NCBI RefSeq assembly: GCF_018596315.1
Contig: NZ_JAHEAG010000005.1
Span: forward strand, 310,001 to 374,000
Length of the DNA: 64,000 bases
Direction of reading: 5' to 3'
Source of the DNA: Bradyrhizobium sp. SRL28
GTDB taxonomy: Bacteria; Pseudomonadota; Alphaproteobacteria; Rhizobiales; Xanthobacteraceae
The notes under the pieces were generated by a model. The model did no database searches. It was not told the DNA's origin and was given only the letters and a program-made list of their open reading frames with translations. The translations under genes were made by a program, and so were the position numbers. Position 1 is the stretch's first letter. Every line of letters begins with the position of its first letter. Below, one piece after another: positions 43,168 to 51,746 of the stretch.

Positions 43168-44766
43168 ATGAGCGGTGCAAGGCTAAAACATTACGGCTGG
43201 GGCCGCGAAAACGAAGGCATGACTGCCGAGGAGCAGGCTTTCGTGCTCGGCCGTTACCACGCGAAATTCGCACGCGATGCGTTTGAGACAAAAGCCGTGC
43301 CGCGTCTTGAGGACCTGGCACTGCGGGCGCCGCGCGTTGCGCTGCCGAGCTCACTTGCCGCTTTCTGCACGAGCGAACGCTACGACCGGGTCGCGCACAC
43401 CTACGGCAAATCCTATCCAGACTACGTGCGAGGCATGCTCGGCGACTACGACAGCGCGCCCGACGCGGTCGCATATCCACGCAACGAAGCAGAGATTTCC
43501 GCTGTGATGGACTGGGCCGGTGGCGTCAACGCCTCGCTGACGCCGTTCGGGGGCGGGTCGAGCGTCTGCGGCGGCGTCGAGCCGCGGATAGATGGGCTTC
43601 GCTACAAGGCGGCCGTCACACTCGACCTACGCAATCTCGGTAAGGTTATCGAGGTAGATCAGATATCGCGCGCCGCACTGATCGAAGGCGGTGCCTATGG
43701 TCCGTCGTTGGAGAACCAGCTTAAGCCGCACGGCGTCACGTTGCGGCATTTTCCGCAGAGTTTCGAATATTCAACCCTTGGCGGCTGGATCGCGACGCGA
43801 TCGGGTGGTCATTTCGCCAGTCTCTACACGCATATAGATGATTTCGTGGAAAGCCTGCGCGTCGTGACGCCGCGCGGCATACTGGAAACGCGTCGATTGC
43901 CGGGATCGGGTGCTGGACCGAGCCCCGACCGCATGTTCATAGGCTCGGAAGGAACACTTGGCGTGATTTCGCGCGCCTGGATGCGATTGCAGCCACGTCC
44001 GAAATTCCGTGCCGGCGCATCGGTTCGTTTCGATTCGTTCTTCGGTGCGGCACGCGCATTGCGCACCATCGCACAGGCCGGTCTCTATCCATCGAACTGC
44101 CGCATCCTTGACGCGCAAGAGGCGTTCAACACCGGCGCGGCCGACGGCAGTGTCGCGATCATGGTGCTCGGCTTTGAATCCGGCGACCATTCGCCGGATG
44201 CCTGGATGGCACGTGCGCTCGAATGCTGCGCCGACCATGGCGGGACGCCGGAGGCCGCAAAAGCCGGCGATGCACATCTCGAAGGCGCAGCAGGAATCTG
44301 GCGGAACGCATTTATTCGCATGCCATATGCGCGCGAGTTTCTGACCCCGGCCGGTCTCATCAACGACACGTTTGAGACCGCTATCACCTGGGACCGGTTC
44401 GAGAGTTTCCACGACAAAGTGAAGGCGGCGACGGAGCGAGCGATACTCGAAGCGACTGGCCTGAAAGGCGAGGTCACATGCCGCTTCACCCATGTCTATC
44501 CGGACGGGCCCGCGCCCTATTTTTCTTTCCACGCACTCGGTCGCCACGGTGCGCTTCTGGAGCAGTGGCAGGCGATCAAGGGTGCGGCCAGTGACGCGCT
44601 GATTGAGGCGGGTGGTACAATCACGCATCATCACGCTGTTGGCCGTGATCATCGGCCTTGGTACGATCGCCAACGCCCGGGGCTTTTCGCGGCCGCGCTT
44701 CGGGCAGCAAAAAGAGAACTCGATCCACAAGGCATGCTCAACCCGGGAGTGCTCGTCGATCCGTAA
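43168..44766 (+). CDS. FAD-binding oxidase, alkyldihydroxyacetonephosphate synthase (AGPS)-like
   Basis: 532 residues. The N-terminus SGARLKHYGWGRENEGM, the ordering PDYVRGMLGDYDSAPDAVAYPRNEAEISAV, the FAD-binding PP-loop TPFGGGSSVCGGV, the region LEGG/IEGGAYGPSLENQLKPHG, FEYSTLGGWIATRSGGHFAS and the C-terminal TITHHHAVGRDHRPWY together match the AGPS class of the VAO/PCMH flavoprotein family. AGPS swaps the acyl chain of acyl-DHAP for a fatty alcohol, the first ether-bond step of ether lipid synthesis. The HHH cluster is a known active-site feature. An alternative is a D-lactate/glycolate-type oxidase, but the C-terminus favours AGPS. Confidence 0.82.
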   Translation: MSGARLKHYGWGRENEGMTAEEQAFVLGRYHAKFARDAFETKAVPRLEDLALRAPRVALPSSLAAFCTSERYDRVAHTYGKSYPDYVRGMLGDYDSAPDAVAYPRNEAEISAVMDWAGGVNASLTPFGGGSSVCGGVEPRIDGLRYKAAVTLDLRNLGKVIEVDQISRAALIEGGAYGPSLENQLKPHGVTLRHFPQSFEYSTLGGWIATRSGGHFASLYTHIDDFVESLRVVTPRGILETRRLPGSGAGPSPDRMFIGSEGTLGVISRAWMRLQPRPKFRAGASVRFDSFFGAARALRTIAQAGLYPSNCRILDAQEAFNTGAADGSVAIMVLGFESGDHSPDAWMARALECCADHGGTPEAAKAGDAHLEGAAGIWRNAFIRMPYAREFLTPAGLINDTFETAITWDRFESFHDKVKAATERAILEATGLKGEVTCRFTHVYPDGPAPYFSFHALGRHGALLEQWQAIKGAASDALIEAGGTITHHHAVGRDHRPWYDRQRPGLFAAALRAAKRELDPQGMLNPGVLVDP

Positions 44767-44816
44767 CGCGGATCGACGCGCCAACGGACTAAGAGAATAA
44801 TAGTGTTCGGCCTAAC

Positions 44817-45545
44817 TCAGCCGACCTGGCCGACAAACTGCTGCAGTTCCGGCGTTCGGGGCGCGGCGAAGACCTCCTTCGGAACGCCTTCCTCGTGCAC
44901 CTTGCCATGGTGCATGAAGACGAGCTTGGTGCCGACGTCGCGGGCGAAGCGCATTTCGTGTGTCACCAGAATGAGCGTCATGCCCTCGCGCGCCAACTGC
45001 TCGACGACGCGCAGCACCTCGTTGACCAGTTCCGGGTCGAGCGCAGAGGTGATTTCGTCGCACAGCAACACCTTTGGCCGCATCGCCAGCGAGCGGGCAA
45101 TGGCGACGCGCTGCTGCTGGCCGCCGGAGAGTTCGCTCGGATAGGCGTCCATCTTTTCCGATAGTCCCACCTTGGCCAGCACCTCGGCGGCGGTCGCGCG
45201 GGCTTCCGCCTTCGACACCTTGTTGACGACCGTCGGCGCCAGCATGACGTTCTCGGCGGCGGTCAAATGCGGAAACAGGTTGAACTGCTGGAACACCATG
45301 CCGACATGGCGGCGCAGTTCGCGCAGGTTGGTGTTGGCGCCGGCGACCTCGATCCCGTCGGCGGTGATGCTGCCGGACTGGTACGTCTCCAGCCCGTTGA
45401 TGCAGCGGAGCAGGGTGCTCTTGCCCGAGCCGGAGCGGCCGATGATCGCGACGACATCGCCTTTGGCAATGTCGAGCGAGACGCCTTTCAGCACCTCGTT
45501 CGCACCAAAACTCTTCCTGACGTCACGAATGCTAACGAGCGACAT
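44817..45545 (-). CDS. Polar amino acid ABC transporter ATPase
   Basis: 242 residues, typical of the GlnQ/HisP group. Walker A GRSGSGKSTLLRCINGLE, Q-loop FQQFNLFPHLTAAEN, signature LSGGQQQRVAIARSLAM, Walker B VLLCDEITSALDPE (Ile in place of the usual Pro) and switch His LVTHEMRFARDV are all present. It is the last gene of a leftward four-gene importer operon and overlaps the upstream permease gene by 14 bases. Confidence 0.95.
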   Translation of the reverse strand: MSLVSIRDVRKSFGANEVLKGVSLDIAKGDVVAIIGRSGSGKSTLLRCINGLETYQSGSITADGIEVAGANTNLRELRRHVGMVFQQFNLFPHLTAAENVMLAPTVVNKVSKAEARATAAEVLAKVGLSEKMDAYPSELSGGQQQRVAIARSLAMRPKVLLCDEITSALDPELVNEVLRVVEQLAREGMTLILVTHEMRFARDVGTKLVFMHHGKVHEEGVPKEVFAAPRTPELQQFVGQVG

Positions 45546-46182
45546 TGAGGCGGCCTTCGATTTTCTTCGCCCACCACGACAGCGGGAAGCACAGGCAGAA
45601 ATAGATCAGCGCGACCAGCGAGTAGACCAGGAACGGCCGGAAGGTCGCATTGTTGAGCATGGTGCCGGCCTTGGTCAGTTCGACGAAGCCGATGATCGAG
45701 GCGAGCGCCGTGCCCTTGATGACCTGCACGGAGAAACCCACGGTGGGCGCGATCGCGATGCGCGAGGCCTGCGGCAGGATGACGTAGCGCATCTGCTCGA
45801 TGTAGCTGAGCGCGAGGCTGGAGGAAGCCTCCCATTGGCCCTTCGGGATCGACTCGACGCAGCCGCGCCAGATCTCGGTCAGGAATGCACTGGTCCAGAA
45901 TGTCAGCGCCAGCGTTGCGGCCGTCCATGGCGAGACCTCGACGCCGAACAGCGCGATGCCGAAGAAAAACAGAAAGAGCTGCATCAAGAGCGGCGTGCCC
46001 TGGAAGAACTCGATGTAGATCTTGGTGAACCATTCCAGCGGCGCGATCTGCGACGTCCGCATGAACAACAGGATCAGGCCTACGATGCCGCCGCAGAAGA
46101 ACGCGATCAGCGACAGCACGATCGTCCACTGCGTGGCGATCAAGAGATTGGAGAGGATGTCCCAGAAGCTGAACTGCAGCAC
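45532..46182 (-). CDS. Polar amino acid ABC transporter permease, second subunit
   Basis: 216 residues of the HisM/GlnP class with about five membrane segments. The family signature FFQGTPLLMQLFLFFFGIAL and the coupling region ESIPKGQWEASSSLALSYIEQMRYVILPQA are clear. It starts three bases after the stop of the first permease gene and overlaps the ATPase start, so expression is coupled. Confidence 0.95.
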   Translation of the reverse strand: MLQFSFWDILSNLLIATQWTIVLSLIAFFCGGIVGLILLFMRTSQIAPLEWFTKIYIEFFQGTPLLMQLFLFFFGIALFGVEVSPWTAATLALTFWTSAFLTEIWRGCVESIPKGQWEASSSLALSYIEQMRYVILPQASRIAIAPTVGFSVQVIKGTALASIIGFVELTKAGTMLNNATFRPFLVYSLVALIYFCLCFPLSWWAKKIEGRLNVAR

Positions 46183-46185
46183 GGC

Positions 46186-46848
46186 TCACCTCGCCTTGAA
46201 GATGACGCGGCCGAGCGCGCGCAACAGCGAGCGCGTCAGCAGCGCAAGCAGGAGGTAGGCCAGCGCGACCAGGAGATAGACCTCGAAGTTCCGGAAGTTC
46301 CGCGAAGCAATGAAGTTCGCGGCATAGGTCAGGTCCTCCGCCGAGATCTGCGACACCACCGCCGAGCCCAGCATGACGATGATGATCTGCGACGAAAGCG
46401 CCGGATAGATTTTTCGAAATGCCTGGTTCAGCACGATGCGGCGCAGCACCTCCCATTTGGTCATGGCGAGGCTGAGCCCGGCTTCGATATGGCCTTTGGG
46501 CACGGCCTCGATGCCGGCGCGGATGATCTCGGTCGAGTAGGCGCCGAGATTGATCACCATGGCGAGGAAGGCGGCGGTGGTCTCGCTGAGCTTCAGCCCC
46601 AGCGCCGGCAGGCCGAAGAAGATGAAGAACAGCTGCACGATAAACGGCGTGTTGCGGATCAATTCGACATAGACCGCAACGATGCGGCCGAGCCAAGCGG
46701 GTCCGAAGGTGCGCGCCGAGGCCCCGGCGGTGCCGACGGCTATGCCGGCCACGGTCGAGACAACAGTCAGCACGATCGTGAAGACCAGCCCCTGCAGGAG
46801 CACGTTCCAGTAGGGCAGCAGTTCGGCGAATTGCAGTTTGTAAGACAC
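46186..46848 (-). CDS. Polar amino acid ABC transporter permease, first subunit
   Basis: 220 residues of the same class as its downstream partner. VELIRNTPFIVQLFFIFFGL and the EAA region GIEAVPKGHIEAGLSLAMTK are visible. It forms the channel together with the second permease. It lies 22 bases after the binding-protein gene. Confidence 0.95.
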   Translation of the reverse strand: MSYKLQFAELLPYWNVLLQGLVFTIVLTVVSTVAGIAVGTAGASARTFGPAWLGRIVAVYVELIRNTPFIVQLFFIFFGLPALGLKLSETTAAFLAMVINLGAYSTEIIRAGIEAVPKGHIEAGLSLAMTKWEVLRRIVLNQAFRKIYPALSSQIIIVMLGSAVVSQISAEDLTYAANFIASRNFRNFEVYLLVALAYLLLALLTRSLLRALGRVIFKAR

Positions 46849-46870
46849 GCGGGTGCCCCGGCGCTGGCGT

Positions 46871-47650
46871 TTAGAAGCCGGGCGGCAAGGGCGCTTTCAG
46901 CCACTTCTCCGACAGTTTTCCTATCTCGCCCGATGCCTTCGCCTTGGTGATGATCTCATTGACCTTGGCGAGCAGCGCCGGCTCGTTCTTGTTGAGCCCG
47001 ACATAGCAGGGGCTGTCCTTGATCACGAATTTCAGCGCCGGCGCGCGGGCAGGAACCTTTTCGGCGATCGCGGCGGCCACCGTGTTGCCGGTGGCGATCA
47101 GGTCGACCTGACCGGACACAAAGGCGGCTATGGTGGCATTGTTGTCCTCGAAGCGCTTGACGGTCGCGTCCGACGGCGCCGAGGCGGTCAGCGCCTGTTC
47201 CTCGATCGCACCGCGGGTGGCGCCGATGGTCTTGCCCTTGAGGTCGGCGGCGCTGGCAACCGCGATCGCCTTGGTGCCGAATACACCGGAGAAGAATGGC
47301 GCATAGGCGATCGAGAAGTCGATGACCTTTTCGCGCTCCTCGTTCTTGCCGAGGCTGGAGATCACGAGGTCGGCCTTGTTGGTCTGCAAATAGGGAATGC
47401 GGTTGGCGCTGGTCACCGGGATGATCTCGGTCTTCACCCCGAGTTCCTTGCCGATCAGATTGGCCATGTCGATGTCGTAGCCTTGCGGCTTGAGATCGAG
47501 GCCGGCGGAGCCGAACGGCGCAAAATCCTGCGGCACCGCGACCTTGATCACCTTTGACTTCATGATGGAATCGAGCGCGTCGGCATGGGCCTGCGTCGCC
47601 ACCGCGGCAGTGGCAATTGCGGCGGCAAGCAACAGTTTCTTGAAAGGCAT
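46871..47650 (-). CDS. Polar amino acid ABC transporter substrate-binding protein (SBP family 3)
   Basis: 259 residues. A signal peptide (MPFKKLLLAAAIATAAVATQ, ending AHAD) is followed by the family 3 pattern: KVIKVAVPQDFAPFGSAG near residue 32, GYDIDMANLIGKELGVK (the usual GFDVDLA region) and ANRIPYLQTNKADLVISSLG, with conserved Arg and Asp for the alpha-amino and carboxyl groups. It delivers an amino acid, possibly glutamine, cystine or a similar compound, to the permeases downstream. It is the first gene of the operon, so the promoter should lie in 47651-47878. Confidence 0.94.
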   Translation of the reverse strand: MPFKKLLLAAAIATAAVATQAHADALDSIMKSKVIKVAVPQDFAPFGSAGLDLKPQGYDIDMANLIGKELGVKTEIIPVTSANRIPYLQTNKADLVISSLGKNEEREKVIDFSIAYAPFFSGVFGTKAIAVASAADLKGKTIGATRGAIEEQALTASAPSDATVKRFEDNNATIAAFVSGQVDLIATGNTVAAAIAEKVPARAPALKFVIKDSPCYVGLNKNEPALLAKVNEIITKAKASGEIGKLSEKWLKAPLPPGF

Positions 47651-47878
47651 TCTAGGATCTCCGAGGTTACGGCGAACAAGCGCCTCCGAGATTCCTCTCG
47701 GTGCGTATCATTCTGCTGATGTGGCCCGGCTCCACGTCGTGATTCGACCCTGCCTGACGCCTCGCATTTAGGCAATGCTTGGCTGTGCATTTTTTGGAGG
47801 CGCTTGTGGGTCGTTTTCGAGCATGGTCACGCGACCATGCGTTGCGCTGCGGTGTTTGTTGAACCCGTCGGTTCGTGA

Positions 47879-48433
47879 TTACCGCAGGCCTTCATACACC
47901 ATGAAGCCGCGCGCGATGGCGAGCTTGCGCAAGGCGCGCGGAACGAGCTTTTGCGGCCGGTGCAAATAGCGCCACGACGTCACCTTGAAATCCCTGATCG
48001 TGCCGAGGTCGCCTTCGAACGGCGCCAGAACGCCGGTCAGACTGATCGGCGCATGCGCGCGGTTGTTGAACGGCAGCAGCAGCAACTCCAGATGCGCCGT
48101 CGTACCGTCTTCCGAAGTCGCGGTGATGCCGGCAATCGCCGCCAGCATTTCCTCGGCAACGTAGTTGACGATGTCCTCGATCTCGCGGCGGCTGTCCGGG
48201 GCGAACAGCGCGGAGAAGCTCGTATCCTTCAGGTCGCGGCCGAGCAGGGCGCAGACCCGCGTTCCGGCGACGCGAAACGGGTAGCCGGCGTCGTTGTCGT
48301 AGGACAGCACGAAGATGTCGCCGAGCAGTTCGCGCACCGCGCCGGGTTCGATCTCGCTGCGGTCCGGCGCCCGCGCATCGCCCCGCTTCGCATCCCAATA
48401 GGCGAAGAACTCGCGGCTCGATGGGTGTTTCAT
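47879..48433 (-). CDS. PAS domain protein (PAS_5 family)
   Basis: 184 residues from ATG at 48433 with GAGGA six bases upstream; an in-frame extension to 48568 lacks that. The sequence REFFAYWDAKRGDARAPDR, RELLGDIFVLSYDND, YPFRVAGTRVCALLGRDLK and LELLLLPFNNRAHAPISLTG matches the alphaproteobacterial PAS_5 family, which usually consists of a lone PAS domain of about 180 residues. Roles are largely unknown; some influence flagella or cell-cycle regulators. No kinase or output domain is attached. Confidence 0.85.
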   Translation of the reverse strand: MKHPSSREFFAYWDAKRGDARAPDRSEIEPGAVRELLGDIFVLSYDNDAGYPFRVAGTRVCALLGRDLKDTSFSALFAPDSRREIEDIVNYVAEEMLAAIAGITATSEDGTTAHLELLLLPFNNRAHAPISLTGVLAPFEGDLGTIRDFKVTSWRYLHRPQKLVPRALRKLAIARGFMVYEGLR

Positions 48434-48599
48434 AACTAATCCTCGCCCCGGGTTGCCTTGGCGAGACACTTCTGTCCCGCTTTTGCGCAACACGCCTTCC
48501 CTTGGGTGTTGTGCAGGACAGGCTTTGCAGCGTCCATGCCGGGAACGCGATTTGGCCGCGCGAGCCACGGCTTTGCGTTGTTAACGTTAAATTAACTAT

Positions 48600-48807
48600 G
48601 AGGTTGGCGAAGGCGGGGCGGCGTGCGTAGTGTGGAACGCATCAGACGGCGCCGGTTTATCTCAGGGTTCTCGGCGCAGTTGGTACACAGGCTGGTGTCA
48701 AATAGTTTGGTCATCGCGCGGGGAGGGGTGGGGATGTGATCCTTAGCTCCTGGGGCGCGAGAAGATCAGCAAGATGAGGGAGGATGTTCTCAGCATCCTC
48801 CCTTTTT
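48600..48807 (+). ncRNA. Possible small RNA ending in a perfect terminator
   Basis: The 48434-49032 gap is unusually long and has no protein gene. A perfect rightward terminator at 48778-48807 has no coding region upstream on its strand, because the nearest gene to the left runs the other way. This suggests that a short untranslated transcript ends there. The stretch contains a 21-base G-rich segment (48719-48739) repeated at 34571-34591. The 5' end cannot be placed; 48600 is only a guess after the AT-rich GTTAACGTTAAATTAAC at 48578-48594, which could be a promoter zone. Confidence 0.3.
48778..48807 (+). terminator. Perfect Rho-independent terminator without an upstream gene
   Basis: GGGAGGATG (48778-48786) pairs perfectly with CATCCTCCC (48794-48802) around a seven-base loop, and TTTTT follows directly. 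It is the best terminator in the window on the rightward strand. Confidence 0.85.
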
Positions 48808-48823
48808 CTTTGGGCGGCGAGTT

Positions 48824-48943
48824 CGTGTCCCGGACGCGGCGCAGCGCCTTGGCGGTGCGCGCAGAGCCGGGACCCAGGCGGACTGCGTGGTGGGTCCCGG
48901 CTCTGCGTCGCGTCACTTCGTGCCGCGCCGCGTCCGGGACACG
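48824..48943. repeat. Palindromic intergenic repeat (CGTGTCCCGGACGCGGC type)
   Basis: Begins CGTGTCCCGGACGCGGCGCA and ends in the inverted copy CGCGTCCGGGACACG. Inner arms (GCAGAGCCGGGACCCA and TGGGTCCCGGCTCTGC) also pair. It is a further family of intergenic palindrome and lies before the rhomboid gene. Confidence 0.78.
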
Positions 48944-49032
48944 GATAACGGTGATTGTGCACTTGCACAGGGTGGGTAAAGCCGCCTATCTGGACCAATA
49001 CGCCGCGAAGCCCAGCTAAGGTCCTGGACCCC

Positions 49033-49830
49033 TTGGAATCCCAGCCCTACTCCTCCCACGTCGAGCCGCCGGAGACCCCGCACGAGCCGATCCTGACGCT
49101 GCCGGGTGCGCTGACGGCCTATATCGCGCTGATCGCAGCGATTCATTTGCGCGTGCTGCTGCCGGTGGAACTGGAGAACTGGACCATCGACGTGTTCGGT
49201 TTCATTCCGAAGCGCTACGATTCCACGCTGCTCAACATTACCTTTCCCGGCGGGGCCGGCGCCAAGGTCTGGACCTTCGTCACCTATTCGCTGCTGCATG
49301 CCAATCTCAGCCATATCGGCTTCAACATATTGTGGCTGTTGCCGTTCGGCAGTGCGCTGGCCCGCCGGTTCGGTCCTGTCAGGTTCTTCGCATTCATGGC
49401 GGTGGCGGCTGCGGCGGGCGCACTGGCGCATCTCGTTACCCACGAGCACGCGATCGCGCCGATGATCGGCGCCTCGGCCTCGGTATCCGGTGCCATGGCC
49501 GCGGCCATCCGCTTCGCCTTCGTGCGGGGAAGTTTTCTTTCGTTCCACCGGGGCGATGCGGATGCCGCAGCGAAGGTTCCAGCGCTGTCGCTCGCCCGGG
49601 CGCTGCGCAACCCGCGCGTGCTCGGATTTCTGGCGGTGTGGTTCGGCGTCAACATCATCTTCGGGCTTGGGGCGATTTCGATCGGCACGGAAGGCGCCAG
49701 CGTTGCCTGGCAGGCGCATATCGGCGGATTTCTCGCCGGCCTGATGTTGTTTTCGCTGTTCGATCCGGTGCCGCGTGCGACGCCGCATGCCACGGATGCT
49801 TCATCGCCGGACGAAGCTGGCCGCGTCTGA
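49033..49830 (+). CDS. Rhomboid family intramembrane serine protease
   Basis: 265 residues if started at the TTG at 49033; a TTG at 48955 is possible but runs close to the repeat. About six membrane helices. The conserved LLHANLSHIGFNILWL (the HxxxxHxxxN motif of helix 2), the catalytic Ser region IGASASVSGAM, and the catalytic His in WQAHIGGFLAGLM make up the Ser-His dyad site. The usual GASGAI is GASASV here. Rhomboids cut membrane proteins within or near the bilayer. The substrate is unknown. Confidence 0.88.
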   Translation: MESQPYSSHVEPPETPHEPILTLPGALTAYIALIAAIHLRVLLPVELENWTIDVFGFIPKRYDSTLLNITFPGGAGAKVWTFVTYSLLHANLSHIGFNILWLLPFGSALARRFGPVRFFAFMAVAAAAGALAHLVTHEHAIAPMIGASASVSGAMAAAIRFAFVRGSFLSFHRGDADAAAKVPALSLARALRNPRVLGFLAVWFGVNIIFGLGAISIGTEGASVAWQAHIGGFLAGLMLFSLFDPVPRATPHATDASSPDEAGRV

Positions 49831-50016
49831 TCGCCGCTTGCGGCGAAGGACGATTTCATTCATCATCCACATAAAGTTGTAACGCAAGCCTACGCCGCTG
49901 CCGTGCATGACAGCCGCGCTTGTGAGCCGCGCCCCGACACCGGCGCGGAACTGTTGATTGAAGACTCGCGAACAAGTCGGGCCCCAAGGGGCGCGAACGG
50001 ATTCAGGGAGGCGCCA

Positions 50017-50445
50017 ATGACGGTACGTTCAATTCTCGACACCAAGGGCCATCAGATTCTGAGCGTCGACCCGGACGTCAAGCTTTCGGCTGCGATCAAG
50101 GTCCTTGGCGAACGCAAGATCGGCGCCGTGCTGGTGATGAACCAGGGGCGGCTTGAAGGTATTTTGTCGGAACGCGACATCGTCCGGGTGCTGGGCGAGC
50201 GCGGCGCCAGGGTGCTCGAGGAGCCGGTCAGCGCGGTCATGACGCGCAAGGTCGTGAGCTGCCGCGAGTCCGACACCGTGTCTGGAATCATGGAAATGAT
50301 GACGATCGGCAAGTTCCGCCATTTGCCCGTGGTCGAGGACGGCAAGGTGGTGGGCCTGATTTCGATCGGCGACATCGTCAAGCGCCGGGTCCATGAATAC
50401 GAGACCGAGCAGGAAGCCCTGCGCGACTACATCAAGACGGCCTGA
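50017..50445 (+). CDS. Tandem CBS domain protein
   Basis: 142 residues from ATG at 50017 with GGGAGG upstream. Two CBS motifs are visible: VKLSAAIKVLGERKIGAVLV with GILSERDIVRVLGERG, and SCRESDTVSGIMEMM with FRHLPVVEDGKVVGLISIGD. Stand-alone CBS pairs of this size bind adenosine nucleotides and regulate partners. The partner here is unknown. The gene is convergent with the patatin gene, with three bases between their stops. Confidence 0.92.
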   Translation: MTVRSILDTKGHQILSVDPDVKLSAAIKVLGERKIGAVLVMNQGRLEGILSERDIVRVLGERGARVLEEPVSAVMTRKVVSCRESDTVSGIMEMMTIGKFRHLPVVEDGKVVGLISIGDIVKRRVHEYETEQEALRDYIKTA

Positions 50446-50448
50446 GCG

Positions 50449-51519
50449 TTATTCCTTCTCGGTCTTTTCGACTGCCTGCTCGGCTGCGCCCGCCGGCGGT
50501 GGCGCCAGAATGTGGATCGCTTCCTGGATCGACTCGATGGCGCGTTCGGCAGCGCGCACGCCGTGGGCGATCAGGTCGTCGGCGCGATGAAAATCGAACC
50601 AGCCGATCTTGCCGACGCGGGGCGAGATCAACAAGTCCGGCGGGTCACCGGCCAGCCGTGCGCGGGTGATGCGGTCCTGCATGATGTTGAAGGCATCGAC
50701 CATGACCGAGGAGATGCCCGGCCGTCCGCCGCCGCCGAAGAATTCACGCTTCATGGTGCGCTCGGCGGAGAAGAATTTTCCGATGCCGCGTTTCCGCGGC
50801 TCGGGTTCAGCCGCCGTTTCCGGCATTACCGACACCGAAACGCCGGGCGTCGGGCCGTGGGAATAAATCGTCGTGGAGTGCGTGAAGACGTCGCTGGAAA
50901 GATTGGCGGCGATGACGATCTCCGCGCCGAGCGCGCGTGCCGCCGACACCGGCACCGGATTGACCAGCGCGCCGTCGACGAGCCAGCGGTCGCCGACCAT
51001 TATCGGCGAGAATATTCCCGGCAGCGCATAGGAGGCGCGCATCGCGTCCACCATCGGGCCATGGGTCAGCCAGATCTCGTGACCGGTGCGCACTTCGGTC
51101 GCCACGGTGGCGAACTTCACCGGCAGTTCTTCGATCAGGTTCTGGCCCATCGCCGCCTCGATTTCGGCCGCAAGCTTGGCGCCGCCGATCAGGCCCGAGC
51201 CGTTCAGGCGGATGTCGAGATAGGAGAGGACGCTTCGCGGCTGCAGGCGGCGCGCCCATGCCTCCAGCGCGTCGAGATGTCCGGAGGCATAGGCGCCGCC
51301 GACCACAGCGCCGATCGACGTTCCGACCACCACGTTGGGAATGATGCCATGAGCCACCAGCGTCCGGACGATGCCAATATGGGCAAAGCCGCGCGCGGCG
51401 CCGCCGCCCAGCGCGAGCCCGATCACCGGCCGGCGGATGCTGCCGAGCCCCACTTTGTCCTGGGCTTTGTCTTGGGCATCGGAGCCCTTTTGGCCGCGGC
51501 CCATCCAGCTATCCAACAC
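50449..51519 (-). CDS. Patatin-like phospholipase
   Basis: 356 residues. The oxyanion loop is LALGGGAARGFAHIG (near residue 36), the nucleophile motif VVGTSIGAVVGGAYA (Ser near 68), and the catalytic Asp is in WLVDGALVNPVPV. This Ser-Asp dyad defines the patatin family. There is no signal peptide. The region after 230 (GISSVMVDAFNIMQDRITRA) resembles the RssA/YchK subgroup, so it is probably a cytoplasmic or membrane-associated lipid acyl hydrolase. Confidence 0.9.
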   Translation of the reverse strand: MLDSWMGRGQKGSDAQDKAQDKVGLGSIRRPVIGLALGGGAARGFAHIGIVRTLVAHGIIPNVVVGTSIGAVVGGAYASGHLDALEAWARRLQPRSVLSYLDIRLNGSGLIGGAKLAAEIEAAMGQNLIEELPVKFATVATEVRTGHEIWLTHGPMVDAMRASYALPGIFSPIMVGDRWLVDGALVNPVPVSAARALGAEIVIAANLSSDVFTHSTTIYSHGPTPGVSVSVMPETAAEPEPRKRGIGKFFSAERTMKREFFGGGGRPGISSVMVDAFNIMQDRITRARLAGDPPDLLISPRVGKIGWFDFHRADDLIAHGVRAAERAIESIQEAIHILAPPPAGAAEQAVEKTEKE

Positions 51520-51746
51520 GCAAACTCTCCTGCGGCTTCAACGATATTCGCCGCGGCGCAGAAGCGCCAGAACAGTCCATCCCAATCCGGATGCATGGTT
51601 TATGCCCGGGGAAAGCGGCCTAGGCAGGGAATGTGACTTGACCACGACCGCAGGATTAATTTGGGGTGCTGGTGCGGGTTCCGCTACCGCTGTCGGCCCG
51701 AACTTCCGCCAGGAGGCTTGAATTTGCCGCGTTTTCGGTGAAAAGC

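Noticed and set aside
41664..43169. Leftward open frame of about 500 codons opposite the saccharopine-dehydrogenase-like gene
   Set aside because: Arg/His-rich composition without motifs; it is the antisense of a well-supported gene, as expected in GC-rich DNA.
45172..46950. Rightward open frame of 592 codons across the amino acid importer genes
   Set aside because: Low-complexity Gln/Asp/Arg sequence opposite three clear ABC genes.
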